This document shows positions 1 through 10,334 of a DNA stretch of 64,000 bases, in pieces. The position numbers and the translations under genes were made by a program. Within the stretch, counting starts at the first letter, position 1, and each line of letters starts with the position of its first letter. This DNA comes from Tanypteryx hageni (lineage: Eukaryota > Arthropoda > Insecta > Odonata > Petaluridae), in NCBI GenBank assembly GCA_028673005.1, contig CM054118.1, positions 87,538,964 through 87,602,963 on the forward strand, written 5' to 3'. Below the pieces are notes generated by a model. It saw only the letters and a program-made list of their open reading frames with translations, did no database searches and was not told the DNA's origin.

Positions 1-313
1 ATCAGCCAGTCAGCCTCAATTAAGGGAAAGGCAAGAGGGCAATTATTGTATAAGGTTCATGCAATGTCCATCAAGCATCTTCAATAACAGTGGCTTTATG
101 TTTGCCAAGCTGAAGCCCTTGCAACCCATTCTCGGCACCTGGAATGATAACATTACAGAATTATTAACACTTCAACATATGCATCAAATACAACTTTGCT
201 CCTAAAGAGCCTAAAGTGAAGATATGCATCACATGAAAACAAGACATAGTGAAGTATCTCGTTAAATGGTTACTATTATTAAAGTTGAAAATGCTGAGAT
301 ACATATCTAACTA

Positions 314-872
314 CAGTAATAACTCGATATGCGAATAATCTGTACACTAAATAAGTGACCTTTTTACTACAGGTAGTCCACGATATACTCGCCGTATATC
401 GAAACGAGAGGTTTCAAGTTAAAAATTGCAATCCCATAACAATAATAATTGTTATTCATCCCAGGACATATACATATATGTATAGGATGTCAAATTGGCT
501 GTACTTATTATGCAATAGATATAAGGCCACAGCCTTTCTTAGGAATAAACAAACACATCCGAGAGAAGGTTCTCAGTCACTTATTAAAGGATCAAAAATA
601 ACAACTAAGCTGAGTTGGGCGGTAGAACAAGGTTCGTGTGTTCCAAATTGCAATCTGGATATAATTTCACATACGTAAACACAACCATAGTAAGATTAAT
701 CTCAAAAAGAAACGTAACTCATTCTTTATTTTTCTCGGTACGTAATATTATTACACAATATGTAGTACTGTAGGTAATAAAATACAGAAGTACATTAATT
801 AATCGATATATTGTTTCAATACTCGAAAGCAACTCACGGAGCGCTTCTACTTCGTATATCGAGGTATTACTG
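314..872. mobile_element. Tigger/mariner-like MITE nested in left arm
   Basis: The ends are CAGTAATAACTCGATATGCG at 314 and the reverse complement of CAGTAATACCTCGATATACG ending at 872, giving terminal inverted repeats of about 22 bp with few mismatches. TA precedes the left end. A reading frame inside (355-678) has no recognisable domain and is probably not coding. The matching copy in the right arm is 1895-2453. CAGT-starting ends with TCGATAT are typical of pogo/Tigger-type elements. Confidence 0.55.
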
Positions 873-929
873 CATACAATTCTGTCGACTTACAAAAATA
901 TTTTTACAAATATAGCTAATAGTACTTAC

Positions 930-1051
930 GTAGATTCCGTGCGAGGAAACGAATGTAATTTCAACTTTAGATCTCCGCTCGTTCCCCTCGTATGCTTGCA
1001 GTTTAGTGCGTAGCACTTACGTGAACGCACCATCTTCTCTGGTTGATTCAT
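930..1051 (-). pseudogene. THAP zinc-finger first exon (left arm copy)
   Basis: The minus-strand reading frame begins MNQPEKMVRSRKCYALNC and continues to HSFPRTES. The C-x4-C pair followed by an HxFP motif is the N-terminal half of a C2CH THAP domain, the DNA-binding domain of P-element-type transposases and THAP proteins. Directly after the exon comes a consensus splice donor (GTAAGTACT on the minus strand, 929-921). The downstream half of the domain (C-x2-H and AVPTF-like end) would lie in later exons, which are not present within the arm. I read it as the first exon of a transposon gene, mirrored at 1716-1837. No promoter was identified. Confidence 0.6.
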
Positions 1052-1715
1052 TTTTGCGGAAACGTTGCAACGTACAGAAAATAACTTAATTAACACACAC
1101 AGAGAGTCACATGTATCACCAGCATATATGAAGTTGTTAACCATTCATTCATATACTCCTCTATAGTCAAAACATCCTTACCTGTACTAAAAAATAACAC
1201 TTTCCCAAGATTTCCCGTAATGGCGGATAAACTTTCAGTTACGCGGTTACGCAGTTAGCTAGTTCAACAGTCACAACTTCTCAACATGATCACATGATCA
1301 CTTCAAATTCGGCTTGGCGCTCACCAGGGGGAGGGAACTCTTATGGGGCGATTTGGTTCTCGTCAGATACATCAAGTTGGTGAAGGCACCGTGAAAGCGA
1401 AAGGTTGAGCGCTGTCGTCGCTCTAATTTGAATGGTAAGACAGCCAATGAGTGAGCGCCAAGCCGAATTTGAAGTGATCATGTTGAGAAGTTGTGACTGT
1501 TGAACTAGGTAACTGCGTAACTGAAAGTTTATCCGCCATTACGGGAAATCTTGGGAAAGTGTTATTTTTTAGTACAGGTAAGGATGTTTTGACTATAGAG
1601 GAGTATATGAATGAATGGTTAACAACTTCATATATGCTGGTGATACATTTGACTCTCTGTGTGTGTTAATTAAGTTATTTTCTGTACGTTGCAACGTTTC
1701 CACTAGCTTGCAAAA

Positions 1716-1837
1716 ATGAATCAACCAGAGAAGATGGTGCGTTCACGTAAGTGCTACGCACTAAACTGCAAGCATACGAGGGGAACGAGCGGAGATCTAA
1801 AGTTGAAATTACATTCGTTTCCTCGCACGGAATCTAT
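1716..1837 (+). pseudogene. THAP zinc-finger first exon (right arm copy)
   Basis: This is the mirror copy of the exon at 930-1051, with the same MNQPEK start, the C-x4-C pair and the HSFPR motif, followed by the donor GTAAGTACT at 1838. An 8-bp insertion just upstream of the start codon distinguishes it from the left copy. A possible acceptor (polypyrimidine stretch then CAG) ends near 2628, almost at the edge of the inverted repeat, so exon 2 could have started there, but the sequence beyond it gives no recognisable transposase. The two exons would be transcribed outwards from the centre of the repeat. Confidence 0.6.
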
Positions 1838-1894
1838 GTAAGTACTATTAGCTATATTTGTAAAAATATTTTTGTAAGTCGACAGAATTATATG

Positions 1895-2453
1895 CAGTAA
1901 TACCTCGATATACGAAGTAGAAGCGCTCCGTGATTTGCTTTCGAGTATTGAAACAATATATCGATTAATTAATGTACTTCTGTATTTTATTACCTACAGT
2001 ACTACATATTGTGTAATAATATTACGTACCGAGAAAAATAAAGAATGAGTTACGTTTCTTTTTGAGATTAATCTTACTATGGTTGTGTTTACGTATGTGA
2101 AATTATATCCAGATTGCAATTTGGAACACACGAACCTTGTTCTACCGCCCAACTCAGCTTAGTTGTTATTTTTGATCCTTTAATAAGTGACTGAGAACCT
2201 TCTCTCGGATGTGTTTGTTTATTCCTAAGAAAGGCTGTGGCCTTATATCTATTGCATAATAAGTACAGCCAATTTGACATCCTATACATATATGTATATG
2301 TCCTGGGATGAATAACAATTATTATTGTTATGGGATTGCAATTTTTAACTTGAAACCTCTCGTTTCGATATACGGCGAGTATATCGTGGACTACCTGTAG
2401 TAAAAAGGTCACTTATTTAGTGTACAGATTATTCGCATATCGAGTTATTACAG
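1895..2453. mobile_element. Tigger/mariner-like MITE nested in right arm
   Basis: This is the mirror image of 314-872. Its presence at the same place in both arms shows that it inserted before the arms were duplicated. Confidence 0.55.
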
Positions 2454-2644
2454 TAGTTAGATATGTATCTCAGCATTTTCAACTTTAATAATAGTAACCA
2501 TTTAACGAGATACTTCACTATGGCTTGTTTTCATGTGATGCATATCTTCACTTTAGGCTCTTTAGGAGCAAAGTTGTATTTGATGCATATGTTGAAGTGT
2601 TAATAATTCTGTAATGTTATCATTCCAGGTGCCGAGAATGGGTT

Positions 2645-3245
2645 CCTATGCTTATTGATTCATTGTGACTGGCAAAAGTCACTTCTGTTCATACTTTGTC
2701 ATGACTTGTTTCTTTATTATTGTTATGATGTTTGTCTGGTGGCTGGCTTCTGCAGCTTTCATATGTTAATTATTCTTTCGTCTGTTACAAACATTCTACT
2801 GTATTATTTTTTCAATGTGTGCATGTTTCCTATATTTATTGAACAATAATTGATCTATGTGGTTCAATTCCATTTAATATCTGTTATATGTAAATATGTA
2901 CAATATTTCTTCTGCAATAAAACTATTTAAAAATAAATTATTATTCTTTCTATTCTCACCCATTACTCCTCTGGTTACGTTATTCGTAAAAAGGTTTGAT
3001 TTGCTAAATAAAAAAATTAGCGTCATTTATTGAAAAATAATGAATAAAACTAAATTGTTGTATGATTTTTGAAAATTGCTCTCGCCGTCTGTACGAAGCT
3101 GCCATTGGCTGCTGAAATTCGTCTGCTAGCTGCCTGTTCTCCGCTTCGATTGGCTGTAAAAATGACGTCAACGCAACAGCAGCGCCAGCTAGCCAGTGCC
3201 TTCACCAACTTTTTGTACTAGCCAGCTAAGACCACGATTTTAACA
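2645..3245. other. No recognisable feature
   Basis: AT-rich sequence with a poly(A)-signal-like AATAAA near 2918. A short GC-richer stretch (3080-3240) contains several CAGC/GCTAGC words. No gene or repeat was recognised. Confidence 0.4.
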
Positions 3246-3410
3246 TGGGAGTTCCCTCCCCCTGGCGCTCACTCATTGGCTGTTTACCATTCAAATTAGA
3301 GCGACGACAGCGCTCAACCTTTCGCTTTTACGGTGCCTGCACCAACTTGATGTATCTGACGAGAACCAAATCGCCCCATAAGAGTGCCCTCCCCCTGGCT
3401 CGGGAGAGAA
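3246..3410 (-). repeat. Third copy of the foldback loop sequence
   Basis: The reverse complement of this stretch matches the unpaired centre of the large inverted repeat (about 1320-1460), with around ten differences. It begins and ends with CCCTCCCCCTGGC, once at 3254 and once at 3391, as direct repeats. The same CCAGGGGGAGGG word marks the centre boundary at 1323. It may be the terminal region of the transposon family that gave rise to the foldback. Confidence 0.7.
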
Positions 3411-3629
3411 ATCCTGGGCCCTGGTGCTTCTCCTGCTCCCGGGCCCCTTACCACCACGTTCCCTCGCCATAATCATGTTTATGCCGGGCCCCATTCCTCA
3501 ACTTTAATCAAGTAAAATTTTTAACTAAATATGAGAGAATATTAAGTGCAGTATTTTTCTCAGCAAATGAACAAATACAGCTGTAAATTTTATGTAATTA
3601 ATTGCATTTATTTAATGTTTAACAATATA

Positions 3630-3895
3630 AATAGCCATGAAATTGACGAAGTGACCTTAACAGCAATGAAATTATTAAACAGTAATATGGCTTCGTGAAT
3701 ACATTTAATGAGAATTTAAAGAACATAAATGAATATGAAATTCAGAAAATGACATTAAAATTAATACAAGTATTAAGAATTTAAATGGTTTTATGGAGAC
3801 ATTTAATAAGAATTTATAGAATATGAATAAGCATGAAATTGACGAAGTGGCATTAAAAGCATACACATATTAAACAATACTATATTTTTGTGAAC
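3630..3895. repeat. ~100-bp tandem repeat, about 2.6 copies
   Basis: Units starting near 3632, 3734 and 3833 share the pattern ATGAAATTGACGAAGTG, then an AT-rich tail ending in ATTAAACA and a run around CATTTAAT. The units are diverged by about 20-25%. They lie just downstream (in the minus sense) of the hAT coding remnant at 3906-4190 and may belong to its 3' region. Confidence 0.6.
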
Positions 3896-3905
3896 TCATG
3901 GGTTT

Positions 3906-4190
3906 TTATTTAGGCAATTTGCATTTCTTAGCTTTCATAGAAGCATATGAATCAATTACATCGTCAAAATTTATACTTCTTGTCAGTTCACTTTCGATGC
4001 TTAAAATTGACAAATCAACTAGTCCCTCTTGGTACATTGTACTTCTTAAACGATTCTTAATTAATTTTAGTTTGCTAAAAGATCTCTCTGCTGACCCTAT
4101 TGTAACTGGAAGTGCCAGAAATATACGCAAAGCAATGCAAACATTAGGAAACAAATCTTCCAGCTTAAGCTTTATTATGGCATTGAGAAG
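3906..4190 (-). pseudogene. hAT transposase C-terminal fragment (ZMYM1-like)
   Basis: The minus-strand frame contains LFPNVCIALRIFLALPVT, then SAERSFSKLKLIKNRLR and LSILSIE, followed by FDDVIDSYASMK and a stop near 3906. This is the hAT C-terminal dimerisation domain in the form found in ZMYM1-like transposons of arthropods. Only about the last 90 residues are present; the catalytic part and zinc fingers are absent. The open frame continues upstream to 4382, but that part is the antisense of a second hAT fragment and should not be taken as coding. Confidence 0.75.
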
Positions 4191-4509
4191 AGAAAGAGGA
4201 GGCAGTGACGAAAAAACTGCTATGCTGAATGAAGTGAAACAAAAAATAAAGGAAGCTCCAGGTGAAGTGGGGGAAAAAGTAAAAGCAAAACTAGAAAAGT
4301 TGCTACAAAAGAACTCAGGACTGCAGAGCCTATGTACAGCAGCAGATATACTGGCAGGAAAATCCAGTGAAGTTGAGTGCAAAATTCCATTTCAACATGT
4401 ACCCAAGTTGAAGTTCGCCCCCGTCACGTCAGTTGATGTCGAACGTTCTTTTTCTGCTTACAAAATGATATTAACTGACAAACGCCATAGTTTTGTGGTA
4501 AAAATGTGA
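4190..4509 (+). pseudogene. hAT transposase C-terminal fragment (second family)
   Basis: The plus-strand frame reads from RRERGGSDEKTAML through VKAKLEKLLQKNSG to FAPVTSVDVERSFSAYKMIL and ends at a TGA after VVKM. The PVTSVDVERSFSxYK block is again a hAT dimerisation motif, but of another family than the neighbour on the opposite strand. A poly(A)-like AATAAA follows at once (about 4511). The two fragments meet tail-away near 4190, so one probably inserted next to or into the other. The coding frame upstream of 4190 is antisense to the first fragment. Confidence 0.65.
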
Positions 4510-6090
4510 AATAAACACAAAGAGGTGACAAATTCATTATGGGAATTTCGAATGAAACACTTTGTCAAACACTCTGCGTAGTACTTAAATATATACTTGA
4601 ATAGTGTTTTCAGTCAGTATTACTATATGTAATGTAGATAGTATTTTCTCGGTAACGCATGGGATATTAACCATAAGAATAAGTTTCAATGCATAGTAGT
4701 AAAATATTTTTGTTCTTTGAAAACACAAATCAATAAAGTTTCATTGACGGGCAATTTTTGCGTGCGTGCATGTTTCAGTCTTTTTTCGTGAATTAAAGTT
4801 GATAGTTGACAGAAATGATGTTGTGTTTTACTGGACATAGTTTTTGGAAGTAGTTTTTAGAGCCTATTTTACGTTTTATAAAGCCTAATTAAGGTACTTA
4901 AAGAGCCTATTTTAGTCGCCTAAAACTTAATTTTTAGAACCTAAAAATCCGCGGTCTAGTGATAAGGAATTCGTCGTAATATAATTGTTTTCATTTTGTA
5001 CATAAAAAACATACCCATAAAGGTGTGTGTGTGTATATATATATATAATATATTTATTCATTTATCCATAGTCTAATAGTTTGTTTCATTTCTTTTTCAG
5101 GGCCGAGCAGTGGAGAATTTATACAAATATAAACAAAAGGATTGCTTGACTTGTCATTGTTAATCTGAAATTATTTCTCCTGACTAAATAAATGCATATC
5201 TAACATTCTTTGTTTTCTTATTTATTTAATGCATATATACCAGTAATAAATGTAAGGAAGCCGATAAATGACGCGAAAAAGTTTTTTAAAAAATCAATAA
5301 AAAGGGGGGGAGGGGGCTACGCTCACTGCACTAGTAACAGCGCCATCTATCGGTTTCCTGTGGAACTATTTCGATTCTATCCTTCAAACTAATGGCAGCG
5401 CTTCCTATGAGGGTTACTGGGAACTTAAAGGAAGAAGCAAACGAAATTTTCCTTGTGTTTCTCACCCCTGCTGAGACGTAACCACTGCCCGCGTCAAAAA
5501 GACGCGCATCTCAAATTTGACGCGCGATCATTTGCGCTGCGTTTATTGGAAAGAATATACAAAAATACCATAGGAAAGCTTATTTTATTCTTAATAAGGT
5601 TTGATTTTTTAATATTTTTAGAAAGAAAATGTAAAATTTTACTATCCGTAAAAACCAGCTACGCAACCAACTTTCGCGAAAGTAGTCATATATAATAATT
5701 CATAAACGAATAACTACTAGACAAAATCTTTCCAAATTTAAATCAGTGATGTACTAAGATATAATAGAGGCAATTCAATAATTTTCTAAGCTCTATGTTA
5801 ATCACAATGGTTTTAATTGGGTTACAACTTTAAAGAGAAACTCGACATTGGGGAAAAATGATAGAGGAATTCTGAAAACACTGTTGTAAAGAGAGACACA
5901 AAGAAAATATTTTGTAGCAATCAGATTTTGTTTTAACGTTTTTGTTTTATTAATTGTAATCAACACACAGTGCCGTATATGTTGCTTTCTGGGCGCTTTG
6001 CGATGTTGCCAAATGTCTCCTTTCTCTCCCTCACCGGTACGCGGTCTCTAACCTTCGTCAGGGCCCGCACAAAAAACCCCTGATCTCCTC
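4510..6090. other. Non-coding, repeat-derived AT-rich DNA
   Basis: A block at 4860-4970 has repeated words of the type AGAGCCTATTTTA and TTTTTAGAACCTA, possibly the 3' end of the hAT family at 4190. A short TA run lies at 5033-5050. No gene could be supported; the short open frames at 5210-5695 show no domain. Confidence 0.4.
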
Positions 6091-6992
6091 TTAAGTTTCG
6101 TCCTCACTGATTTCGTCGCTGCTGGAATCCTCATCGAGGTTGATAATTAAGGGTTCCGCGATACGGGTCTTGGTCAATAACAATAGCGGTTTCATGATCT
6201 TTCGCATTTAAAATCCTCCTAAAATACTCTTCAAAGTGTCGGAATGATAGTCACCATCTTTATTGTATCCCTCGATCATGAGAATACAGTCATTCTCAGG
6301 CTGGAGAAAACCATCTTCACCCCCTATATGCAAAATAATTATTCTTTTTCCGGCACCGGAGGGAGTAATAAGGCCACATTTCCAGGAATTGGCCTCTTGA
6401 ATTACACCTCGATCAAAGTCAATATCATTATTACTTTCATTCACATTTTCCTGCCAACCATATGATAGTGTGTGATTTGCTCCACAAAATGTTTCGTCCA
6501 AATACATAATTTTCCATCCTCTTTGACGAGCTGACTTTGTTTCCCGAATAAATTTTTTGCACGTTGGTCCAGGATTCGGCGACTTTCAAAGCATACAGGC
6601 TTCCTGTTGTATTTTTTAAAGCGAAAGCCAACCATCTTCATCCACCGAAACAAAGTAGATTCACTTTCGTGTGGAAAATCTGATTTCAGTTCGATTAGAA
6701 TATTAGACACTATAGGATATTCTTTTCTTAAGTAAAAACTATGCACTTTTCTTCGTAGCACTCCTTGAAACATTTCGTCTAATACAATTCGCGCTCTACC
6801 GCTGCTTTTTTTGGGAGAACTTCCCGAAGGACGCACATTTTCCTTGCACCCATTACTTACATTTCCTACAGTCCTTTCACTAACATTACAACACATTGCA
6901 GTATTTTTAACAACTTGATTAGGATCAAATTTAATCTTTGAACATTTGAAATAATGTTCTAGCACTTTGAATGACATTTTTCTCATGTCCAC
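6091..6992 (-). pseudogene. IS630/Tc1-type DDE transposase pseudogene
   Basis: Translated in pieces on the minus strand. The N-terminal part has a helix-turn-helix-like segment (MCCNVSERTVGNV) and the segment FRWMKMVGFRFKKYNRKPVC, close to the 'GFRYKK' region preceding the catalytic core of IS630/Tc1-like transposases. After a frameshift near 6500 comes YLDETFCGANHT, carrying the first catalytic Asp, then GAGKRIIILHIGGEDGF and GDYHSD. The frame then runs to an acidic tail (DEDSSSDEISEDET) with a stop at 6091. The segment that should hold the second Asp and the Asp/Glu is missing, so the copy is internally deleted as well as frameshifted and should be inactive. Confidence 0.75.
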
Positions 6993-7122
6993 GTAATTTT
7001 TGTTAATCGTAAAAGGCTCACTTTCTAAATTATTTTCTTGATCACTCGAGAAAAGACCGTATTTGTTACTGATAATGTTTTCTATTCCTTGTAAAGATTG
7101 TAAAGATTTTTACAATACAATA

Positions 7123-7608
7123 CAACCTCTTTAATCCGTGTTCCCGGAATCCGGGAACTCCGGTGGTTCGAAACAAACCATGGAATTTTTTACGACACCG
7201 CCACTCTGACGTCGGTGGGTTTAAATTAATCAAAATGATTCAAACAGAACTTATGATGCCTACTTTCCATTTAATCATTTATTTAATACTTCATCATCAT
7301 TATAGGTAGTCTGTCGGTAGACCGGTCCGTGATTATTCATGGTTAAACCTGGTTCTCCATATACTCCTATTTTCCGCTATCCTCTTCATATCTTGATAAC
7401 TCTCTTCCCCTTTGTCACTAAAGAAATCTTGCAGGCCAGGAATTTCTCGATGTGTTTGAACATGAAATGAGAACGTTAAATAAATAAATATGAGTGTATA
7501 ACATGTTGGAAATATCTAAAATAACTAATACAGTACGACGTCTTCTGTCCGACGCCCTTGGGAAAACCATGGAATTTCCGGACCTCGGGAATTGGCCATA
7601 ATAAAGGG
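7123..7608. mobile_element. Probable pogo/Tigger-like MITE
   Basis: It is flanked by TA at 7121-7122 and 7609-7610. The left end reads CAACCTCTTTAATCCG, the right end in reverse complement CCCTTTATTATGGCC. Both continue into a GGGAA..CCGG..CTCCGG-like subterminal block. Similarity of the ends is imperfect, so the family call is tentative. It contains a piece (about 7290-7360) that recurs inverted at 9570-9640. Confidence 0.4.
7290..7360 (+). repeat. ~70-bp segment repeated inverted at 9570-9640
   Basis: The stretch around TCCGTGATTATTCATGG and ACCTGGTTCTCCATATA matches the reverse complement of 9570-9640. The two copies bracket the minus-strand LINE at 7850-9480. Confidence 0.7.
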
Positions 7609-8250
7609 TAAACTAAATCTATGCAATCATTTTTGCAATGTTTTGTCAGGTGAGCTAAATAGCAATTGCTTACAATGAATTATTAATAAATTATCTCAAC
7701 TTTTCTCACTCATACCTTTCCTTCAGGGTTTCAATAACTTTTCATATGCATTATGGGTCTTTGAAGCAAAATGTGCAGTGTGATTATATTCGACAAGGAA
7801 GTTTGTTATCTTCATGAAGAAACGTGTTACAGGTCATCAATGCTCATGTGTGGTTCTTTGTGTTGCCCATTTCCCTTTCACCACTCCCTCCTTTCCTCTT
7901 CCGCTAATGGCATCACTCATTCGAAGAAGAGAAATTTTTTAGTCACTACCCTTCTATCAGCTGAAATCTTTTCCTACCTTTTTCCATCTAGTATTCCTTC
8001 TAACACGTCTTTAATCATACTCTCTCTCTCCTCAGGCAATGACCAACCCAGTTTGCCTTCCTCTTTCTAATAGTCTGTATAATCATTTACTTCTCTCCTA
8101 CTCTTCATAGTACTTCATCGTTTTTCATCCTATCTGTCCATTTTATCTTCAGCATTCTCCTCCAAGTCCACATTTCAAAGCTTTCCAAGTATTTGATGTC
8201 ATTTTTTCTTAGCGCCAATGTTTCTGCCCCGTACAAAGCTATACTCCATA

Positions 8251-8983
8251 CAGTGCCGTAACTAGGGCGGGGAATCTGCCACGGGCGCAACTAAAGTAAG
8301 GGCGCAAAAATTGTTACTGGCAAGTTGTCCGAGGTTGTATGGCACAAGGACAGGAGCGATTTCACTACTATACTTGTTCCAGACATTACGCATTGTAAGC
8401 CCCCTAAAAGCCAACTAACTGATTTAAAGAACTTTATTTTTTCTTATATCTTCCACTAAAACTACAGATATTCTACAATTACTGTACTACTATTCACTTG
8501 CGGAAAGTTACCCTAATATATTTATTGCCCTTCGCATATTCCTAGCACTACCTGTAACAACAGCAACATGTGAAAGCAGCTTTAGCAAACTAAAGTTAGT
8601 AAAGAATTATTTAAGATTCAGCATGGGTCACCAAAGAGATTATCGGGGCTAATCTATTCTTTCTATAGAACATGCCGAAGCAGAAACTATAAACTTCGAT
8701 GATGTTATTGATGACTTTGATGCATTAAATTTACATACAATAACTCTTTAATACCTATTAAAATATTTACATTTTCTGTATTTAAATAATGTATGTATGC
8801 TATAATATTTATAATTATGTACATTTATAGTGAGAAATTACATCATTTATAATTTATTTTCATTTATTAATTTTTCACCGAAAATCGATATAGTAAAATA
8901 TATAGGTATTAGAGAATTTTTTATGAAAGGAGCGCATATTTGGTAATTTGCCCCGGGTGCTAAAATATCTAGTTACGGCGCTG
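8251..8983. mobile_element. Non-autonomous hAT element with perfect 8-bp TSD
   Basis: Terminal inverted repeats are CAGTGCCGTAACTAG at 8251 and, in reverse complement, CAGCGCCGTAACTAG ending at 8983 (14 of 15 identical). The flanking 8-bp duplication ACTCCATA is exact at 8243-8250 and 8984-8991. Length is 733 bp. It interrupts a LINE reading frame, and removing it together with one duplication joins the LINE frame again. It carries a decayed transposase C-terminus. Confidence 0.95.
8461..8751 (+). pseudogene. hAT transposase C-terminus inside the 733-bp element
   Basis: Reads DILQLLYYYSLAESYPNIF, then ALRIFLALPVT, ESSFSKLKLVKNYLR and, after an in-frame TAA at 8650, SILSIEHAEAETINFDDVI to a final TAA at 8749. 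This is the hAT dimerisation domain of the ZMYM1-like group, related to the fragment at 3906-4190. The internal stop and the lack of any upstream coding sequence show that the element is a deletion derivative. Confidence 0.8.
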
Positions 8984-9506
8984 ACTCCATATATTTTATG
9001 AATTTCTTGCGGATATCTTCCCTTATATTCCCCGTAAGTAGGTGTTTTTTTCTTCTGAAAGCCGCTTTTGCTTTCCCTATTCTAGTCCTGATCTCATCCG
9101 TACATTTTGCTTCTCTTGTTATGATGCTTCCAAGGTATTTATAATCTGAAACTTGTTCTAAAGACTTTCCTCCAATACTTATTTACAGATTCTCTTCTAT
9201 GCCCTATATTCGAATGACCCTCGATTTTTCTGTATTTATTTCCATACCGTATTTTCTACCTGTTATTACTGGTCTATTAATCATTTTTTGTAGCTCCTCT
9301 TCCTTTCTTGCTATAAGTACTTGGTCGTCCGCGTATTTTACTGTTCTTATAATTCTTCCTCCAATTTTGGAATTTCCTGTGTCTTCTAACGCGTCTTGCA
9401 TTAGACTTTCTCCGTATATATTGAATAGGGTCGGTGATAGGCAGCAGCTCTGTCTCACTCCTCTACCGATATTTACTCCTCAGGTGTCAGCATCTTTACA
9501 ATACAA

Positions 9507-9509
<3 letters not shown>

Positions 9510-9545
<36 letters not shown>
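9510..9545. repeat. (TA)n microsatellite
   Basis: Uninterrupted TA repeat next to the 5' end of the minus-strand LINE. Confidence 0.95.
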
Positions 9546-9569
9546 GGGTGTATTATATTATATATATAT

Positions 9570-9640
9570 GGAGAACCAGGTTTAGCCATGAATAATCACG
9601 GACCTGTCTACGGACAGAATTACCATGATGATAAATAAAT
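9570..9640 (-). repeat. Inverted copy of 7290-7360
   Basis: Reads GAGAACCAGGTTTAGCCATG and then ATAATCACGGACC; its reverse complement matches 7290-7360. It ends in an (ATAA)n-like tail. Confidence 0.7.
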
Positions 9641-10330
9641 ATATAAATAAATATATAAATATAGTAGAACCTTATAAATCTGTAATTATAAAAAATCCGA
9701 GAGCTTTTCATATTAGACTTCATATAAAATCTATCCAAGAGCCTTCTGTACATTTTCACTCTCGTAACGATATATCTATAAAATTTATAAGTTGGATATT
9801 TGCTGGACTGTGAAATAAGGCGTCCAGACTTGACAAAAAATTGCTAATGTCAGATTTTTACATTAAGTCCTGAAAATAATCTTCAAATCATCAATTTTTC
9901 CTGGATTTCTCATTGCTAGATAAAATGACATATTCACTATTTAGTTAAATAATTGAAATAACTGAAATATTCTTACCACCGAAAATGAGTTATCGCTTAT
10001 TTCCCTATTTAAATGTTGCCAACCCTACCAGAATTAGATACATCAATATCATCTGAAATCGTTTGGTCGGAGTTAATGTAATGATCGCTGTGGGAAATAT
10101 TTTCTTCCTCATCAGTGTCATTTATCGGTTTCTTCATCTTCTTCGTCCGGAAGCTCCTGTATTTCCCTAAGATAACCTTCTTTGTCACGAAGTGAAGGTG
10201 AACCGGCTTAATGCTGATAGAGCAAGCAAAGAAATTCCACCAAGTCTTGAAAATGAATGAATGAATCATCGCTTCAAGCTTTGTCATGGAAGAGGAAAAT
10301 TAGCCGTGTCTGGCGAAAACATACGTAATC
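9641..10330. other. No recognisable gene
   Basis: AT-rich. A minus-strand open frame at 10009-10287 has a basic segment (RTKKMKKP) followed by an acidic tail (TDEEE). It resembles a transposase or nuclear-protein tail in composition, but no domain can be named. Confidence 0.3.
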
Positions 10331-10334
10331 GGGA

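Larger units (their letters stand above)
123..2644. repeat. Large inverted repeat (foldback) with ~1.2-kb arms
   Basis: Left arm 123-1324 and right arm 1451-2644 are reverse complements of each other; paired positions sum to 2767 over most of their length. The arms differ by scattered substitutions and by small 8-bp gains: one near 1245 and one near 1309 in the left arm, one near 1704 in the right arm. Homology stops abruptly outside 123 and 2644. The ~125-bp centre is unpaired and recurs in inverted orientation at 3246-3410. Each arm holds one THAP exon pointing outwards and one Tigger-like MITE, so both were present before the duplication. This looks like a head-to-head duplication of the 5' part of a THAP/P-like transposon, or a foldback element; which of the two is inference. 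Confidence 0.9.
7850..9480 (-). mobile_element. Non-LTR retrotransposon (LINE) remnant, split by a hAT element
   Basis: On the minus strand the RT segment starts near 9458 with SCCLSPTLFNIYGESL, then the catalytic YADD motif (KYADDQVLIA) and KINTEKS-like region down to 9204. It continues as YKYLGSIITREAKC to about 8992, is interrupted by the hAT element at 8251-8983, and resumes as SIALYGAETLALRKND, WRRMLKIKWTDR and, near 8060-8000, ANWVGHCLRRES. This order is that of the RT, thumb and C-terminal region of LINEs commonly annotated as endonuclease-reverse transcriptase. The 5' part (endonuclease) is absent, so the copy is 5'-truncated. Clade not resolved. Confidence 0.8.

Noticed and set aside
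355..678. Identical 107-codon frames at 355-678 (+) and 2089-2412 (-)
   Set aside because: Identity is explained by the inverted repeat; the frame lies in a nested MITE and has no domain.
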